64,000 nucleotides of DNA from NCBI GenBank assembly GCA_036504815.1, contig DASXUN010000012.1, positions 310,001-374,000 of the forward strand, read 5' to 3'. Made by a program: the position numbers and the translations under genes. Shown here one piece after another: positions 63,470-64,000 of the stretch (positions are counted from its first letter, which is position 1; each line of letters starts with the position of its first letter). The notes beneath the pieces are model-generated. The model worked only from the letters and a program-made list of their open reading frames with translations, did no database searches and was not told the origin of the DNA. The stretch comes from Gemmatimonadaceae bacterium. Its GTDB lineage: Bacteria > Gemmatimonadota > Gemmatimonadetes > Gemmatimonadales > Gemmatimonadaceae.

Positions 63470-64000
63470 CACCCCTCCGTCCATTCGAGGGTCTCGGCTT
63501 CGAGCCGGACCAGGTCATCCAGCGTCTCGCGGCGGGTGATGACCGCCCACCGCGTTCCGTCCACCAGCACCTCCGGGCCCCGCGGACGCGTGTTGTACGT
63601 CAGCGCCATCACGTAACCGTACGCCCCGACCGTATGGACCGCCAGCAAATCGCCGGGCGCCGGGTCGTCCATCAACCGGTCGCGCGCGATGAAATCGCCC
63701 GTCTCGCAAATGGGGCCGACCACGTCCACCGTGGCCGTGCCCTCGCGCGGCCGCACCGCCTCGATGGCGTGATACGCATCGTAGTGCGACGGCCGCAGCA
63801 GGTCCGACATCCCGGCGTCGCAGATCACGAAATCCGTGCCGCCGCTCGGTTTGCGGTAGAGCACCCGCGTGAGCAGCACCGCCGACTCGCCGACGACGAA
63901 CCGGCCAGGCTCGACAATCAGCTCGAGCCCGAGCGATTGCACCGCCGGCACGATGATCTCGGCGAAGCGCGCCAGGTCCGGCGCCTCCTCCGCATCGTAG
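63469..64000 (-). CDS. lysA: Diaminopimelate decarboxylase, C-terminal part (5' end beyond window)
   Basis: About 177 C-terminal residues of a PLP-dependent DAP decarboxylase: LIVEPGRFVVGESAVLLTRVLYRK, DAGMSDLLRPSHYDAYHAIEAV, the substrate-binding Cys and Glu in GPICETGDF, and GAYGYVMALTYNTRPRGPEVLVDG near the end. It makes lysine from meso-diaminopimelate. The start lies past the right edge. First of the lysA-phosphodiesterase-guaA run. Confidence 0.93.
   Translation of the reverse strand, partial: YDAEEAPDLARFAEIIVPAVQSLGLELIVEPGRFVVGESAVLLTRVLYRKPSGGTDFVICDAGMSDLLRPSHYDAYHAIEAVRPREGTATVDVVGPICETGDFIARDRLMDDPAPGDLLAVHTVGAYGYVMALTYNTRPRGPEVLVDGTRWAVITRRETLDDLVRLEAETLEWTEG

Overview
The window is a dense, GC-rich bacterial chromosome segment. 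Nearly every base is coding, and many neighbouring genes overlap by one to four bases (ATGA, GTGA, TTGA, TGATG, TAGTG). The gene set is housekeeping: purine, tryptophan and lysine synthesis, translation, lipid synthesis, SOS control, tmRNA and respiration. There is no insertion sequence, prophage, CRISPR array or tRNA gene that I can see. Protein content and style (VPS10/BNR exoprotein, NrfD-type quinol module, split acyl-CoA mutase, very high GC) fit a free-living aerobic or facultative Gram-negative-type organism such as a member of Gemmatimonadota. That assignment is inference from resemblance, not a database result.

Layout. 1-1.8 kb (minus): a B12-binding mutase subunit followed by an acyl-CoA carboxyltransferase cut by the left edge. 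1.9-7.0 kb (plus): two tandem monoheme cytochromes c, then tetraheme cytochrome / four-cluster Fe-S protein / NrfD membrane subunit, a slipin and a copper chaperone; this looks like a menaquinol-to-cytochrome c module without a molybdenum subunit. 7.0-17.5 kb (minus): a DUF1801 protein and then a long coupled run of PTS-IIA, VanZ, aspS, phoH, ybeY, two CorC-type CBS proteins, meaB, the acyl-CoA mutase large subunit and a methyltransferase. 17.6-19.6 kb (plus): an outer-membrane-type protein and rlmN. 19.6-30.5 kb (minus, except lexA): a scattered trp set, with trpD, C, F, B and A mixed with a GAF protein, a HEAT-repeat/HD-GYP pair, yqeK and a LytR_C protein; lexA sits on the opposite strand between trpD and trpC. 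30.6-45.5 kb (plus): truA, a degenerate transaldolase homologue, an HtrA protease, purB-purC-psd-pssA-purS-purQ, two small proteins, purL, purF and pyruvate phosphate dikinase.

45.5-54.6 kb: a GNAT/class V aminotransferase fusion, an OsmC protein, a 1068-residue BNR/VPS10 exoprotein, a DUF1080 protein, a DUF350 protein, a lytic transglycosylase, a dCMP-type deaminase and the ssrA (tmRNA) gene. 54.6-61.3 kb: a GGDEF cyclase, larB, dusB, a ptsN-like IIA protein, a MATE transporter and a REC-EAL protein. 61.4-64 kb (minus): lysA (cut by the right edge), a YfcE-type phosphodiesterase and guaA.

Most notable observations: (1) a transaldolase-fold protein in which all three catalytic positions of the FSA/TalC family (D6, N28, K85) are replaced at the same residue numbers; (2) a set of promoters whose -10 box lies only 6-8 bases before the start codon, implying leaderless mRNAs; (3) a perfect 10-bp inverted repeat spaced by about four helical turns across the ptsN promoter; (4) an acyl-CoA mutase with Gln in place of the Arg that recognises methylmalonyl-CoA; (5) the quinol-cytochrome module; (6) a palindromic element that forms the N-terminus of a methyltransferase ORF; and (7) a GNAT-aminotransferase fusion.
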